Source of the DNA: Endomychus coccineus
Lineage: Eukaryota > Arthropoda > Insecta > Coleoptera > Endomychidae
DNA: 64,000 nt
Reading direction: 5' to 3'
NCBI GenBank assembly: GCA_958510875.1
Contig: OY294068.1
Coordinates: 76,858,633-76,922,632 of the forward strand
The position numbers and the translations under genes are program-made. Below, piece by piece: positions 22,028 to 30,623 of this stretch. Below the pieces are notes generated by a model. That model did not search any database and was not told the origin of the DNA. It saw only the letters and a program-made list of their open reading frames with translations. Every line of letters begins with the position of its first letter. Position 1 is the stretch's first letter.

Positions 22028-22600
22028 ATTTGCAGTTATGACTCGTCATCACGTGACGTAGACGTGACGTATCACGGGGGCAACGAAAATTGTGGAAAGC
22101 AACTTTCAGTTCTCGCGAGAAGCTAGCGCCAAGTCTAGACAGTCAAGGGGGCTCCACGTACCCCCATAGCACCCCTGCACCCCTATATATATAATATATA
22201 TATATATTATATATATAACCTCCGCGACGGCCTGCTCCTTCTTACTACTACGTTGTTCTTACTCTGGTCAAGGAGGTTTAGGATCGCGGGCGAGAAGCTT
22301 GCTGATTATATAGTTAATTTGGGGTCAGCTGAGTGAATACTCGATTCTCATTGGACTAGAGCCAATTGACGTCACGAAAATCCTAAAATCTACTGATTTC
22401 TGACGAAAATCACGGTAGAAGGGGTAAAATTTTGATCAGATTCAATTCAGAGTTCTGAGAGCGAAGTCGATTGAGGTTAGATTGTACAATATCAAACCCA
22501 CCCCATCCACAGATGTAGTAATTTCATGAAATACATAGGACATCTATGGTAGATTTGATACTGTACACGTTGATTGGAAGTTCAAGGGAATTCTACCAGA
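22028..22600 (+). repeat. hr-like module 2: conserved core with AT palindrome
   Basis: This core is nearly identical in sequence to core 1. Its AT palindrome is 34 bp (22184-22217), flanked by ACCCCTGCACCCC and ACCTCCGCGACGGCC. TGACGTCA follows about 155 bp after the palindrome, as in the other copies. Confidence 0.82.
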
Positions 22601-22602
22601 TG

Positions 22603-22755
22603 GCGTTTATCCGCTAACTGTAATAAATTGATGCAACATATCAATAGATGGCGCTCACTCACTAACTGTAATAAATTGATACAACATATCAATAGATGGC
22701 GCTCACTCACTAACTGTAATAAATTGATGCAACATATCAGTAGATGGCGCTCACC
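22603..22755 (+). repeat. 48-bp tandem repeat carrying AGATGGCGCT
   Basis: Three and a fraction units of 48 bp contain AATAAATTGATRCAACATAT and AGATGGCGCT (22646, 22694, 22742), plus a related AGATGGCGTT at 22598. A short ORF exists on each strand only because the unit length is a multiple of three. Confidence 0.85.
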
Positions 22756-22759
22756 AAGT

Positions 22760-22980
22760 TGCCACACCGGAATTATATTACATGTCGAAAGATTGCACTC
22801 TTCACGTTACTCCGAAAGAATTGCATTACATTTCGGTATATATCTCCGAATGCTATTTTCGATTCGAAATCATTCCACTGAGTCGCAGTTCATCGAAAAA
22901 TAGCGTGCGACTCACATGCTTGGTTCCTTGTATCGCTGGATCTATCTTCACAATTGTACATATTCTTTGGCGAACAAAAA
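22760..22980 (+). repeat. Extension of repeat module 2 (no gene supported)
   Basis: This stretch resembles 8.30-8.50 kb and, in reverse, 59.28-59.45 kb. It carries no credible start codon or promoter for the frames crossing it. Confidence 0.5.
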
Positions 22981-23014
22981 TTTTCAGCTAAATTTTGTTA
23001 TGGAACAACTTCAA

Positions 23015-23070
23015 AGATGCAAATTCGTATCTCATGACGGTCACGTTGGTCGTAAATGGTTTAGATCAAG
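23015..23070 (-). repeat. Dispersed ~60-bp repeat, copy 3
   Basis: In this orientation it reads ATGCAAATTCGTATCTCATG then ACGGTCACGTTGGTCGTAAA and TGGTTTAG, the reverse complement of the family consensus. It abuts the start of the 23088 gene. Confidence 0.75.
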
Positions 23071-23081
23071 TTTCGATCATT

Positions 23082-23086
23082 GTAAG
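23082..23086 (+). promoter_or_regulatory. Late-type GTAAG motif deciding the 23088 start
   Basis: GTAAG ends 1 nt before the ATG at 23088. This supports that ATG over the in-frame ATG at 23034, which lies in repeat sequence. Confidence 0.45.
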
Positions 23087-23087
23087 A

Positions 23088-23426
23088 ATGGCCAAATATA
23101 TCTTGCTACTCATTTGCGTCATCATTTTGAGTTTGACGTGTGTAATGTCTACCATATACGTCAAACTACATACTTTTTTCGCTATAGGATGCGATCAATT
23201 TCGTAACGCCACGCTGTTCAAGTTACGAACGTCGTACATTTCGTCTCGGAACACTAACGAAAACGATATTATATTTTCCGATTGTGCCGCCTGCACATTG
23301 GATAATTTGTCTTCCCTTCGCTCGTATTTCGACACGCAGAGCATGTACGATGATACAGTTACAGATTTTCGTACAGCTCTGAAATTGATGTGGAACATTA
23401 AAAGCAGAGGAGTTTTTTACGTATAG
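23088..23426 (+). CDS. Small signal-anchored membrane protein, unknown
   Basis: The predicted protein has 112 residues. A strong hydrophobic segment at residues ~4-25 (ILLLICVIILSLTCVM) after MAKY suits an uncleaved N-terminal signal-anchor. The remainder would lie outside or in the lumen and has Cys in GCDQF and DCAAC. This size and topology recall small envelope proteins, including several per os infectivity factors of baculovirus-like viruses, but I see no sequence signature that would assign one. The upstream in-frame ATG at 23034 would add 18 residues encoded by a dispersed repeat. Confidence 0.6.
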   Translation: MAKYILLLICVIILSLTCVMSTIYVKLHTFFAIGCDQFRNATLFKLRTSYISSRNTNENDIIFSDCAACTLDNLSSLRSYFDTQSMYDDTVTDFRTALKLMWNIKSRGVFYV

Positions 23427-23487
23427 TCTACTATCGGGAAGAGAAAAAATATATAATAGTAAATATTATTTATTTTATATTCGTATT

Positions 23488-23769
23488 TCAACAAAAAATT
23501 AAATTTTCCGGGTTATTCTCGATGTGCCCCAACGCAACTGCCGCACTCAGGAGATGTTCGGTGGTGGCTCTGCTGGCAACAGCTGGGACTTCTTCGACTC
23601 CGATAGCTGCCTGGTGATGGGTGAACTTTTCAAACTCGTCGACGAGAAAATCCATTTCACCCGCTACACGTCTAGCGGTCGCCTCGTGATTAATATTTAC
23701 GATCGAACTGACCCATGTGTTGTCCGACTGTCTAACGAATTTTATTCTGATCTTCTGCTCGTTCGACAT
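23488..23769 (-). CDS. Small unknown protein, duplicated cassette gene (copy 2)
   Basis: The predicted protein has 93 residues from the ATG at 23769. It is clearly similar over its length to the protein at 24384-24662 (shared RQSDNTWVSSIV, HQAAIGVE, and AVALGHIEN/AVVLGHIEN blocks). It looks like a compact alpha/beta domain with no Cys pairs and no membrane segment. A TATATAAATA box lies ~95 nt upstream on this strand (23864-23873). Together with the neighbouring RING-like sequence it forms a duplicated two-gene cassette. Function is unknown. Confidence 0.6.
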   Translation of the reverse strand: MSNEQKIRIKFVRQSDNTWVSSIVNINHEATARRVAGEMDFLVDEFEKFTHHQAAIGVEEVPAVASRATTEHLLSAAVALGHIENNPENLIFC

Positions 23770-23863
23770 TTTCACTCGATCGCTATTTATTACACAATTC
23801 GATTTTACGTATGTTCACGCGATGATTTTCAAACGATATATGACGACTAGCATATCCACAAAA

Positions 23864-23873
23864 TATTTATATA
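23864..23873 (-). promoter_or_regulatory. TATA box of the 23769 gene
   Basis: TATATAAATA on the minus strand, conserved in sequence and position with 24753-24762 upstream of the paralogue. No CAGT was found at the usual spacing. Confidence 0.4.
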
Positions 23874-23990
23874 GCAATTCGCTACGTTCGGAGGGGCGCG
23901 AGATAGTAATTTGAAACGGAAGAAATTGTATCAGATACGGAACTAGTTTTACATGTATTACTACAATTCGAATCTTCGGTACGACGACAT

Positions 23991-24300
23991 TCAGAAATAC
24001 ATACTCGATCTATATGTAGGACAAGAAAAAGATCCACTAAACAGCGATCGTTTGATCATAATTTCTCCGTGTGTATAATCTTCGAATTCGTTAGATTCTG
24101 TCAGTTGTCGAATGGCCCAACGCCACAAACAAATATCGTGACAATCGTTAGCGTGTTTGTATCGAGTGACGAGTTTGAGTTTCCACGTGGGAAAAGACGA
24201 ATCGGCATATATGTCGATACCGCCGCCGTTCGGTCGCATGTTCTTCCAGCAGATACAACACTTTGAAGATTCGGATTTATTTTGTCCGAGTGAAACATAA
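23991..24300 (-). pseudogene. Decayed duplicate of the RING-finger gene
   Basis: This is a near-copy of the C-terminal three quarters of the RING gene at 24865-25254. The frame is open through CCICWKNM (around 24240-24265) but has no ATG upstream, so the original start is lost. The only in-frame Met (24239) is downstream of the first zinc ligands. Two ligand Cys are replaced by Tyr: the one in VTQCKH (now VTRYKH) and the last one in CPIC (now CPTY). A zinc-binding RING could not form normally. It is described as a pseudogene, although a truncated ORF remains. Confidence 0.65.
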
Positions 24301-24383
24301 AAACAAGAAGAGTATTCTACTTGTAGTTTACTATTGGGAAGAACAAAAAAATGTATAATAGCTGAAATCTTTTATTTTATACG

Positions 24384-24662
24384 CTAACGAAAAATAAAAT
24401 TATTGGAATCGTTTTCTATGTGCCCCAACACAACTGCCGCATTTAGTAGATGCTGGGTGGTGGCTCCTTCGACTCCAATAGCTGCCTGGTGTGGATCGGA
24501 CGAAGTAAACCTCTCGAATTGTTGCACCAAATAGTCCAGTTGATTTGTCACATCCGATATACGTTTAGCGGTCGCCTCGTTGTCGATAGTTACGATGGAA
24601 CTGACCCACGTGTTGTCTGATTGTCTTCTAAATTTCATACGGAAATGTTGCTCGGTCGACAT
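24384..24662 (-). CDS. Small unknown protein, duplicated cassette gene (copy 1)
   Basis: The predicted protein has 92 residues from the ATG at 24662 and is paralogous to 23488-23769. The two agree in the N-terminal strand block and in the C-terminal helix preceding HIEN, and differ mainly in a short middle insertion. A TATATAAATA box lies at 24753-24762. It is immediately downstream (same strand) of the intact RING gene, so co-regulation is plausible. No family is recognised. Confidence 0.62.
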   Translation of the reverse strand: MSTEQHFRMKFRRQSDNTWVSSIVTIDNEATAKRISDVTNQLDYLVQQFERFTSSDPHQAAIGVEGATTQHLLNAAVVLGHIENDSNNFIFR

Positions 24663-24752
24663 TTTGTTCGATTACTTTTACTCGATACTATATTACTCGA
24701 TTTTCTTACCACGACGTTCGAACGATATATGACGGCTGGCATATCCACGAAA

Positions 24753-24762
24753 TATTTATATA
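24753..24762 (-). promoter_or_regulatory. TATA box of the 24662 gene
   Basis: TATATAAATA about 90 nt upstream of the ATG on the minus strand, conserved with the duplicate at 23864-23873. Confidence 0.4.
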
Positions 24763-24864
24763 GTAATTCGCCACGCTCGGTGGGGCGCGAGATAATGAAT
24801 TGTGTTCATCTCGAACTGAAGAAATTGTAGCAGATACGGAACTAGTTTTACATGTAGACAATGT

Positions 24865-25254
24865 TCAGAAATACATATTCGATCTACATATAGGACAAGA
24901 AAAAGATCCACTAAACAACGATCGTTTGATCATAATTTCTCCGTGTGTATAATCCTCGAATTCGTTAGATTCTGCCAGTTGTCGAATGGCCCAATGCCAC
25001 AGACAAATATCGTGACAATCGTTAGCGTGTTTACATTGAGTGACGAGTTTGAGTTTCCACGTGGGAAAAGACGAATCGGCGTAAACGTCGATGCCGCCGC
25101 CGTTCGGTCGCATATTTTCCCAGCAGATGCAACACTTTGAAGATTCGGATTTACTTTGTCCGAACGCTTCGGTGGACTCTCTGTCGCAACGTACGCTCGT
25201 TTGAAAGTATGCATATATTGTCGATATTATCGATGAAATCCACGATAAATACAT
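24865..25254 (-). CDS. RING-finger protein (putative E3 ubiquitin ligase)
   Basis: The predicted protein has 129 residues. A short hydrophobic/aromatic N-terminus (WISSIISTIYAYF) is followed by a C-terminal RING-like domain: CCIC (Cys41/42, Cys44), then C74-K-H76, C80-H81-x2-C84, and C120-P-I-C123. The order C..C..C-x-H..C..C..CPxC fits a C3HC4-type RING with a long second loop. RING proteins recruit E2 enzymes and ubiquitinate targets, and insect viruses use them against host factors (family knowledge). The target here is unknown. A decayed copy lies 0.6 kb downstream. A GTAAG motif 15 nt before the ATG suggests late expression. Confidence 0.68.
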   Translation of the reverse strand: MYLSWISSIISTIYAYFQTSVRCDRESTEAFGQSKSESSKCCICWENMRPNGGGIDVYADSSFPTWKLKLVTQCKHANDCHDICLWHWAIRQLAESNEFEDYTHGEIMIKRSLFSGSFSCPICRSNMYF

Positions 25255-25268
25255 CGTCCGTAATACGT

Positions 25269-25273
25269 CTTAC
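25269..25273 (-). promoter_or_regulatory. Late-type GTAAG motif for the RING gene
   Basis: GTAAG on the minus strand, 14-18 nt before the ATG at 25254. Confidence 0.4.
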
Positions 25274-25287
25274 TGTCGTGAGGGGAA

Positions 25288-25854
25288 TCAACGCAGAAAC
25301 CAGTAAGCCAGATGGACGTTGGAAACGATCATCGGTATGTCGGGCAAGTGATGTCGCACGTTCGACACGATGGATCGTAATACTTCTCTTATACATTTCG
25401 AGTTATAATGTTCGACGAATACGAGCGTGTACAGGCCGTTGTCGATAGAATAATTTGTCGACACGCCGATTACGTTCAACCGGCGTAAAATCGAAAGCTT
25501 CGGTAAAAATGGCAATATAACTTCGACGTATACGTTCCTTATGTTATCGTCGTCGTAATCGCGATATCGTGCGGAAAAATCGAACGGTCTCCGATAACAA
25601 ACGACGTCCACGTCCGAAATCGTGTCCGCAAAAAACGGACAGTATTCTCCGTACGGAGTGTATCGCATAACGGCGGCGTACACGTGATTTCTTTCGAATA
25701 TTCGCACGTATCTCGGAAATAAACCGTTTCCGGGATCGCGAATAAAAAACGATCTGATTATATAAATTTTATTTACGTGAATACCTCTCAAATAAATGGT
25801 TTCCAACTTATCTTCGATCTTTGACAATTTATAGTAATGCGTCGGTGATATCAT
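25288..25854 (-). CDS. Unknown 188-residue protein
   Basis: The ORF starts at an ATG (25854) with ATAAG 12 nt upstream on the same strand. The protein is rich in Tyr, Arg and beta-branched residues and looks globular, with no membrane span. Isolated Cys residues do not form a clear metal site. It is closely packed between the RING gene (33 nt away) and the two-TM protein gene (21 nt away). No family is recognised. Confidence 0.62.
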   Translation of the reverse strand: MISPTHYYKLSKIEDKLETIYLRGIHVNKIYIIRSFFIRDPGNGLFPRYVRIFERNHVYAAVMRYTPYGEYCPFFADTISDVDVVCYRRPFDFSARYRDYDDDNIRNVYVEVILPFLPKLSILRRLNVIGVSTNYSIDNGLYTLVFVEHYNSKCIREVLRSIVSNVRHHLPDIPMIVSNVHLAYWFLR

Positions 25855-25866
25855 CCAAAGTCGCGT

Positions 25867-25871
25867 CTTAT
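25867..25871 (-). promoter_or_regulatory. Late-type ATAAG motif for the 25854 gene
   Basis: ATAAG on the minus strand, 12 nt upstream of the ATG. Confidence 0.4.
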
Positions 25872-25875
25872 CAAT

Positions 25876-26382
25876 TTAAAATTTATGAATCGACGGAGTA
25901 TCGCCGCCGGACGCTCTATCATCTGGTGGTGCGGTCTTGGTCGACGAAGACGATGCTTGTTGTTGTGTTGTCAGCGGCGAATCCAATAGATACGACCGTA
26001 ACGCATACTTGAGAATATCTTTTATACGTGTACAAAATTGTTTTCGTTTGTAATTGGGCAATTCTACGAATGTCCACATTACGGTCGATATAAAAATACA
26101 AATAAACACGATCAACGTGACAACGAACAATTTCGAAATGAGATCCGGAACGAAAAACGACATCGCACAAGCGACCGTTACGCTAACGATAATTTTCAAG
26201 GAAGTTATCTCTTTATTCGACATGGGTGCGAATATATATCGATATACATCTCCTATATTATCGAGCGACGACGACAACGACGACGCGGTCGCTCGTGATT
26301 GTTGTTGTTGCGAATCGGAAGATGACGACGACGACGACGGCGACCGACTTTCACCTTCTTGTTTCAGGTTCGATGTCGACAT
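25876..26382 (-). CDS. Two-transmembrane protein, unknown
   Basis: The predicted protein has 168 residues from the ATG at 26382, chosen because ATAAG lies 7 nt upstream. A longer frame to 26493 overlaps the neighbouring early promoter and starts at an earlier codon. The Ser/Gln-rich N-terminus is encoded by triplet repeats. Two hydrophobic segments follow (about residues 68-88, SLKIIVSVTVACAMSFFV; and 92-114, LFVVTLIVFICIFISTVMW) as a hairpin, then a basic segment and a polar C-terminal tail. Topology suggests an envelope or membrane protein. No signature allows a name. It is divergent from the first XRN-like gene. Confidence 0.62.
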   Translation of the reverse strand: MSTSNLKQEGESRSPSSSSSSSDSQQQQSRATASSLSSSLDNIGDVYRYIFAPMSNKEITSLKIIVSVTVACAMSFFVPDLISKLFVVTLIVFICIFISTVMWTFVELPNYKRKQFCTRIKDILKYALRSYLLDSPLTTQQQASSSSTKTAPPDDRASGGDTPSIHKF

Positions 26383-26389
26383 TATATTA

Positions 26390-26394
26390 CTTAT
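26390..26394 (-). promoter_or_regulatory. Late-type ATAAG motif deciding the 26382 start
   Basis: ATAAG on the minus strand, 7 nt upstream of the chosen ATG. Confidence 0.45.
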
Positions 26395-26455
26395 AATAGT
26401 ACGGGGTGTTGTGCTGTCGTCGATTCGACCAACGACGAAATCGACCCAAACTTGG

Positions 26456-26490
26456 GATAAATAAAAAGTTTCCCGTCCGTTTGGATCAGT
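26456..26490 (+). promoter_or_regulatory. Early-type promoter of the first XRN-like gene
   Basis: GATAAATAAAAA starts at 26456 and CAGT lies at 26487-26490, about 30 nt further. The ATG is at 26534. Confidence 0.6.
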
Positions 26491-26533
26491 CAAAGTCTGA
26501 TCGCCGGTGTGCAGTCTCGGTAATTATCCAACA

Positions 26534-27931
26534 ATGGGCGTTCCTCAAGTGAGAGACCTCTTAAATGCGATGGGTGATGACGTTTACCAAGAATGGAACG
26601 TGAATCGGGACTGCGGTTCGAATACGACGAGATGTATTTACATCGATGTTACCGGTATGCTATACGGAACCGTGATATCGGCTATAAGGCAAGAATTGCA
26701 AGAGCGACGGGAAAATTACGTTAACGAACCAACGATAGATATCGAAGAAACGATAGACCAATGTCGTTGTATAGACGTGGCAACCGACGTTATACTGAAC
26801 AAGATATTTCCTATCGTACCTACAGATTTCCTCGATAATGTCACCAAAATCTACATCGCGGCTGACAACGGTGCGCCAATAGCCAAATACAGAACACAGC
26901 AAAAACGTCGTCTGAATCGTATAGTCGTACCAAACCGCGTTCGAGATCAAGTATCTGATGAATTTTTCGAATTGATCCGAAGATACGTGAAAGGTAAGGC
27001 TGTCGTGAAATACGATCGGCTGGATACTATAGGTGAAGGCGAAATGAAATGCCTCCGTGAAATTTGGTTAGATAACCCCGACCGAGCATACGTCATTGCG
27101 AACGACTACGATGTAGTGGTGGGTGCTTTTTGTATGCCTCGAAGACAGATACGTTGTATTTGGCCGAAACCGCCGAAAGAATCTGGCGATTACGATCCTC
27201 ATTCGAGGCTTATCAATTGGACGTCGGCGGATCCTCTAAAACGCCTGTTGATCGTGTCATTTTTGAACGTGTACGGAAACGATTACGTTCCGGGTTTGGT
27301 AACAACGACGGCAAATATTAAAAGAGTTCTCAACGATATAGAGAATTTTTCCATTCCCGACGAAGTATTACTGAATAATCTATGCGACGTGGCCCGCATT
27401 CTGTTCGACACGACCGAATCATCATCATCATCATCATCATCATCACCGTCGTCGGTCGAGTGGGTGTTGACTTTGACGTTCGTCATTGCGTACGTTTATT
27501 GTTACCTATTGAATTTGCCATTTTTTTGCCCTCAATCTATCAAAAGAGCAAAGTTTTTGGACGTGTGGACTTCGTTCCGAGACGAATTGCGAGAACAGCG
27601 CCTATCGAAAGAAAAACCCGACATGTTAGACTTGAACGATTCCAGCGTACACGTTCATCGCAAAAATATCGTAATCATGTGTTTATGGTATCTGTGTTAT
27701 TGCGTGAATCCCTTCAAACAATGCGGTGGTGGCGACGGTACCACTGGAGACACCGTCGCTACAGTTCACGATAGAAGTAATATGTTTTCCATCCCTATGA
27801 AAGAGCCGTTCCGGTACGACGATCCGAGAACCAAAATAACGTTCAATTGTACGGATAAACGGTCGCTCTTCTCGTGTGACTCGAAATGTATATGGAACAT
27901 TTATGACATAATAAAGGAAATAATGTTGTAA
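26534..27931 (+). CDS. XRN-like 5'-3' exonuclease, copy 1 (motifs intact)
   Basis: The predicted protein has 465 residues. I chose the ATG at 26534 because XRN nucleases start with MGxP and this gives MGVPQVRDLL. Family motifs are in order: IYIDVTG with Asp38; IYIAADNGAPIAKYRTQQKRR (around residue 110-130), the XRN DGxAPxAKxxxQRxRR block; GEGE (residues 167-170); NDYDVV (Asp191, Asp193); and YGNDYVPG (Asp250), matching the XRN GNDFLPH block. These acidic residues coordinate the two metals that degrade 5'-monophosphate RNA in the XRN family. The protein corresponds to the conserved N-terminal nuclease region, with a shortened C-terminus. It may degrade host or viral transcripts, which is inference. 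It is the first of three tandem paralogues and has a TATA-CAGT promoter. Confidence 0.78.
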   Translation: MGVPQVRDLLNAMGDDVYQEWNVNRDCGSNTTRCIYIDVTGMLYGTVISAIRQELQERRENYVNEPTIDIEETIDQCRCIDVATDVILNKIFPIVPTDFLDNVTKIYIAADNGAPIAKYRTQQKRRLNRIVVPNRVRDQVSDEFFELIRRYVKGKAVVKYDRLDTIGEGEMKCLREIWLDNPDRAYVIANDYDVVVGAFCMPRRQIRCIWPKPPKESGDYDPHSRLINWTSADPLKRLLIVSFLNVYGNDYVPGLVTTTANIKRVLNDIENFSIPDEVLLNNLCDVARILFDTTESSSSSSSSSPSSVEWVLTLTFVIAYVYCYLLNLPFFCPQSIKRAKFLDVWTSFRDELREQRLSKEKPDMLDLNDSSVHVHRKNIVIMCLWYLCYCVNPFKQCGGGDGTTGDTVATVHDRSNMFSIPMKEPFRYDDPRTKITFNCTDKRSLFSCDSKCIWNIYDIIKEIML

Positions 27932-28126
27932 ACGATATTTTCATTTCTTTCCCATCTCCGTCGTAGTTATGAATATTTTTTGCGTTGTTTTGATATGTTC
28001 ATTTCCCTGTTCACATTGGGAGCGTTAATAAAATATGGAACAAATTGGGATTGTTATATCAGCTCTGTTTCTCGTTGTAAATGTACTTGTGATTACCGAA
28101 TATTCCGGGAGTACGTCGGAATACCG

Positions 28127-28160
28127 TATATATAAATTAAAGTTCTACCACTCATCCAGT
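28127..28160 (+). promoter_or_regulatory. Early-type promoter of XRN-like copy 2
   Basis: TATATATAAA (28127-28136) precedes CAGTCAGT (from 28157). The surrounding ~100 nt is shared with the promoter of copy 3. Confidence 0.6.
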
Positions 28161-28224
28161 CAGTCGTAATTCATCGTTCAGTTAGTCGAGTCGTGTGTGT
28201 GTGTCTAATATCGAAACGTGCAGT

Positions 28225-29586
28225 ATGGGAGTTGATACACTAAAGTATATTTTGGATGCGATCGGCGATTTCGTGTTCGAAGATTGGAACGACAAAATCG
28301 ATATCGATCCGCTTACAAAAAAATGTCTTTACATCGACATTACCGGTATCCTGCACGACGCGCTGCGATACGCCGTGATACAGAAGAAAGACGAAATCAA
28401 ACGTCGCTCATACGATGATACGTATCAGAAGCAGTTGGCTCTCAGAAGATGTGAAGAAGAATTGTCGTTCACTGCGATTGCTGTCGAGGTATTTCGACGG
28501 AAGGTATTAGCTAATTTACCAATGGGATTTTTACGATATGTTAGGAAAATTTATATTGGCGCCGATAGACGTCCACCGACCGGTAAAATCAGATCGACCC
28601 AAACTAGAAAATTCTATAATAAAGTTGTGTCGAACCGAGTGCGGAATCGAATCGAGGATGCGTTTTTTGACGTGGTCAGCCAGTTCAAGGCCGACATGTC
28701 GTACGAGTTCGTCGTCCATTACGATCGATCGCAAACGATGGGCGAAAGCGAGTGGAAATGTCTTCGTCAAATTTGGCTGGACAACCCCGACCGAGCGTAC
28801 GTCGTGGCGAACGAGTACGATGTCGTGGTGGGTGCGTTTGGCATGCCTCATCGAACGATACGTTGTATTTGGTCGGAAGCGAACGACGAACATGACGACG
28901 ACAAGCGTGCTGCGTCGAAGCTCATCAACTGGACGATGGCGTTCCCGTTACAACGTTTGTTGATGGTATATTATTTGAACTTGCATGGAAATTATTACTG
29001 TCCTCCCGTCAATACGATCTACACGTATAGCATGAAAGCAGTGATGGTTGAAATTGGGTCGTTTTCTGTACCGGACGATGAGCTACGGGGACAGTTACGT
29101 GACGTGGCCGGAATTATGTTCGGGACCGGTGACGAGTCGTCGTCGGAGTTGTCGCCGCACGACTGGACGATAGCTTTGACGTTCATCGTGGCATATGTGT
29201 ACTGTTATTTGCTGAACGTTAGAGTATTCGATACTGGGACGAATGCTAACAAAAATATGTTTTTTGATGTTTGGGCCTCGTTTCAAGACGAGCTTTGGTT
29301 AGGAAAAACCGAACCGGTGGAAAGTGATTATGCGGTTAAAAACTATATCGATACAAAACAGTTGATAGAAATGAATTTGTGGTATTTGTGCTACAGTGCG
29401 ACCCCGTTCAAGCGAAAAACTACAAATATGTTTTCGATCCCAATACAAAACCCGTTCAAATACCACGATATTCGAAGCCTGACGATCAGCGAGTACATGA
29501 CCAACGACAACTTGTTTTCATGTGACACGTCTTGTTTTCGACGAATATATCGGGCTGTTTGTGAACTTTTCTCGTTAAACGATTAA
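28225..29586 (+). CDS. XRN-like paralogue, copy 2 (catalytic residues altered)
   Basis: The predicted protein has 453 residues from the ATG at 28225 (MGVDTLKYIL), and is similar to copy 1 across its length and very similar to copy 3. Motifs are degraded: the DGxAPxAK block reads ADRRPPTGK; GEGE is GESE (173-176, both Glu kept); the Asp-x-Asp pair is NEYDVV (Glu197, Asp199); and the GND block is GNYY (Tyr257 instead of Asp). Loss of the GND aspartate is expected to weaken or abolish metal-dependent cleavage. The protein may bind RNA 5' ends without cutting, or work differently (inference). The early promoter and full-length frame argue that it is expressed. Confidence 0.72.
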   Translation: MGVDTLKYILDAIGDFVFEDWNDKIDIDPLTKKCLYIDITGILHDALRYAVIQKKDEIKRRSYDDTYQKQLALRRCEEELSFTAIAVEVFRRKVLANLPMGFLRYVRKIYIGADRRPPTGKIRSTQTRKFYNKVVSNRVRNRIEDAFFDVVSQFKADMSYEFVVHYDRSQTMGESEWKCLRQIWLDNPDRAYVVANEYDVVVGAFGMPHRTIRCIWSEANDEHDDDKRAASKLINWTMAFPLQRLLMVYYLNLHGNYYCPPVNTIYTYSMKAVMVEIGSFSVPDDELRGQLRDVAGIMFGTGDESSSELSPHDWTIALTFIVAYVYCYLLNVRVFDTGTNANKNMFFDVWASFQDELWLGKTEPVESDYAVKNYIDTKQLIEMNLWYLCYSATPFKRKTTNMFSIPIQNPFKYHDIRSLTISEYMTNDNLFSCDTSCFRRIYRAVCELFSLND

Positions 29587-29589
29587 CAC

Positions 29590-29780
29590 TTATAATATTT
29601 GTATTGCTCTAGATAAAATAATAAAAATTAACTGTTGTAAATAGCATTTTCATTTCCTCCCCATTTCCGTTGTGGTCTAGGATGTTATGGATGATGGTAT
29701 GACGATGAACATATCAATTTGGATATTCGATCGACGAGAAATTTCGGACCGAAAAATTTTGTTCAACTTAAGATATTTCA
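29590..29780 (+). other. Intergenic spacer after XRN-like copy 2
   Basis: The sequence holds AATAAAATAATAAAAATT after the stop and a block resembling the 3' flank of copy 1 (27930-27990), so the duplication unit included flanking DNA. I see no supported gene in it. A 63-codon ORF at 29687 overlaps repeat-derived sequence. Confidence 0.45.
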
Positions 29781-29787
29781 CAGTTTT

Positions 29788-29855
29788 ATTTAACCCATTC
29801 ATTCCCAACGTGACTGTCATGAGATACAAATTTCACTTTTATGCGATTAACGGTT
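29788..29855 (+). repeat. Dispersed ~60-bp repeat, copy 4
   Basis: AACCCATTCATTCCCAACGTG then ACTGTCATGAGATACAAATT and TCACTTTTATGCG is a good match to the family. Confidence 0.8.
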
Positions 29856-29879
29856 CCATTTCTCGAATCGTTCGATGAG

Positions 29880-30300
29880 GATCTCGAACGACAAAGTTTG
29901 TTCCTCATAAAATATTTCACAATTTAATTTCTCGAACGAGAACTACGTGCTGAAATAGAAACGATCGGTAAGTGCACGCAAAATACCTTCAGAGTTTTTG
30001 CTGCTTGAAAAAATTCATTGGTGGACTCTCGTTTCACCAAATTTTATTCGTGACAAAACTGTTTCTCGACGATACTAGTGCGTATGACGAGGAACATATT
30101 AGTTTGGAGATTCGTTCGATGATAGATTCCGGGCCGAGGAAGTTGTTGGTCCGGAAGTGTTTTACAAGTTCACTAGTCGAAGGATACACTCGCGCGCATG
30201 ACGAAAATTATGGTAGTTTGAATATTCGATCGGTTACGATAATCATGACCAACAAATATTGTTTATCGTAAAATATTTTACAATTTCATTTCTGGAACGA
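29880..30300 (-). repeat. Degenerate remnant of the hr-type array units
   Basis: The stretch contains TCATTGGTGGACTC, ACAAAACTGTTTCTCGACGA, ACTAGTGCGTATGACGAGGA and TTTCTCGAACGAGA blocks in the orientation of the modules on the right side, but strongly decayed. A 99-codon ORF over it is repeat-derived. Confidence 0.6.
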
Positions 30301-30524
30301 GAATTACATTCAAAAAATCAACGACTGATACGTTGACGATTATCATTTTCTGGTGATTATTCGAATCGTTTCGGTAAATTCCTTCTCGCGGAGTGTTTAC
30401 AAGATAACGAAGCAATTGGGATTATCGTATCAATATTATTTCCCGTTGTAAATCTACTTGTGACGGTATTGTTCGAACTAGTGATAGAGACGGAATATTC
30501 CGGGAGCACATCGGAAGACCGTGT

Positions 30525-30558
30525 ATATATATATATGGGTTCTAGTGTTCTCCCAGTC
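30525..30558 (+). promoter_or_regulatory. Early-type promoter of XRN-like copy 3
   Basis: A TATATATATATA tract (30525-30537) is followed about 30 nt from its start by CAGTCAGT (30555). It is duplicated from the copy 2 promoter. Confidence 0.6.
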
Positions 30559-30623
30559 AGTCGTAATTCATCTTCCAGTTAGTCGAGTTGTGTGTCTGTG
30601 TGTCTAATATCGAAACGTGCGGT

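Noticed and set aside
23088..23426. Assignment of the small signal-anchor protein as a specific per os infectivity factor
   Set aside because: Size and topology fit several factors, but no diagnostic cysteine pattern could be confirmed.
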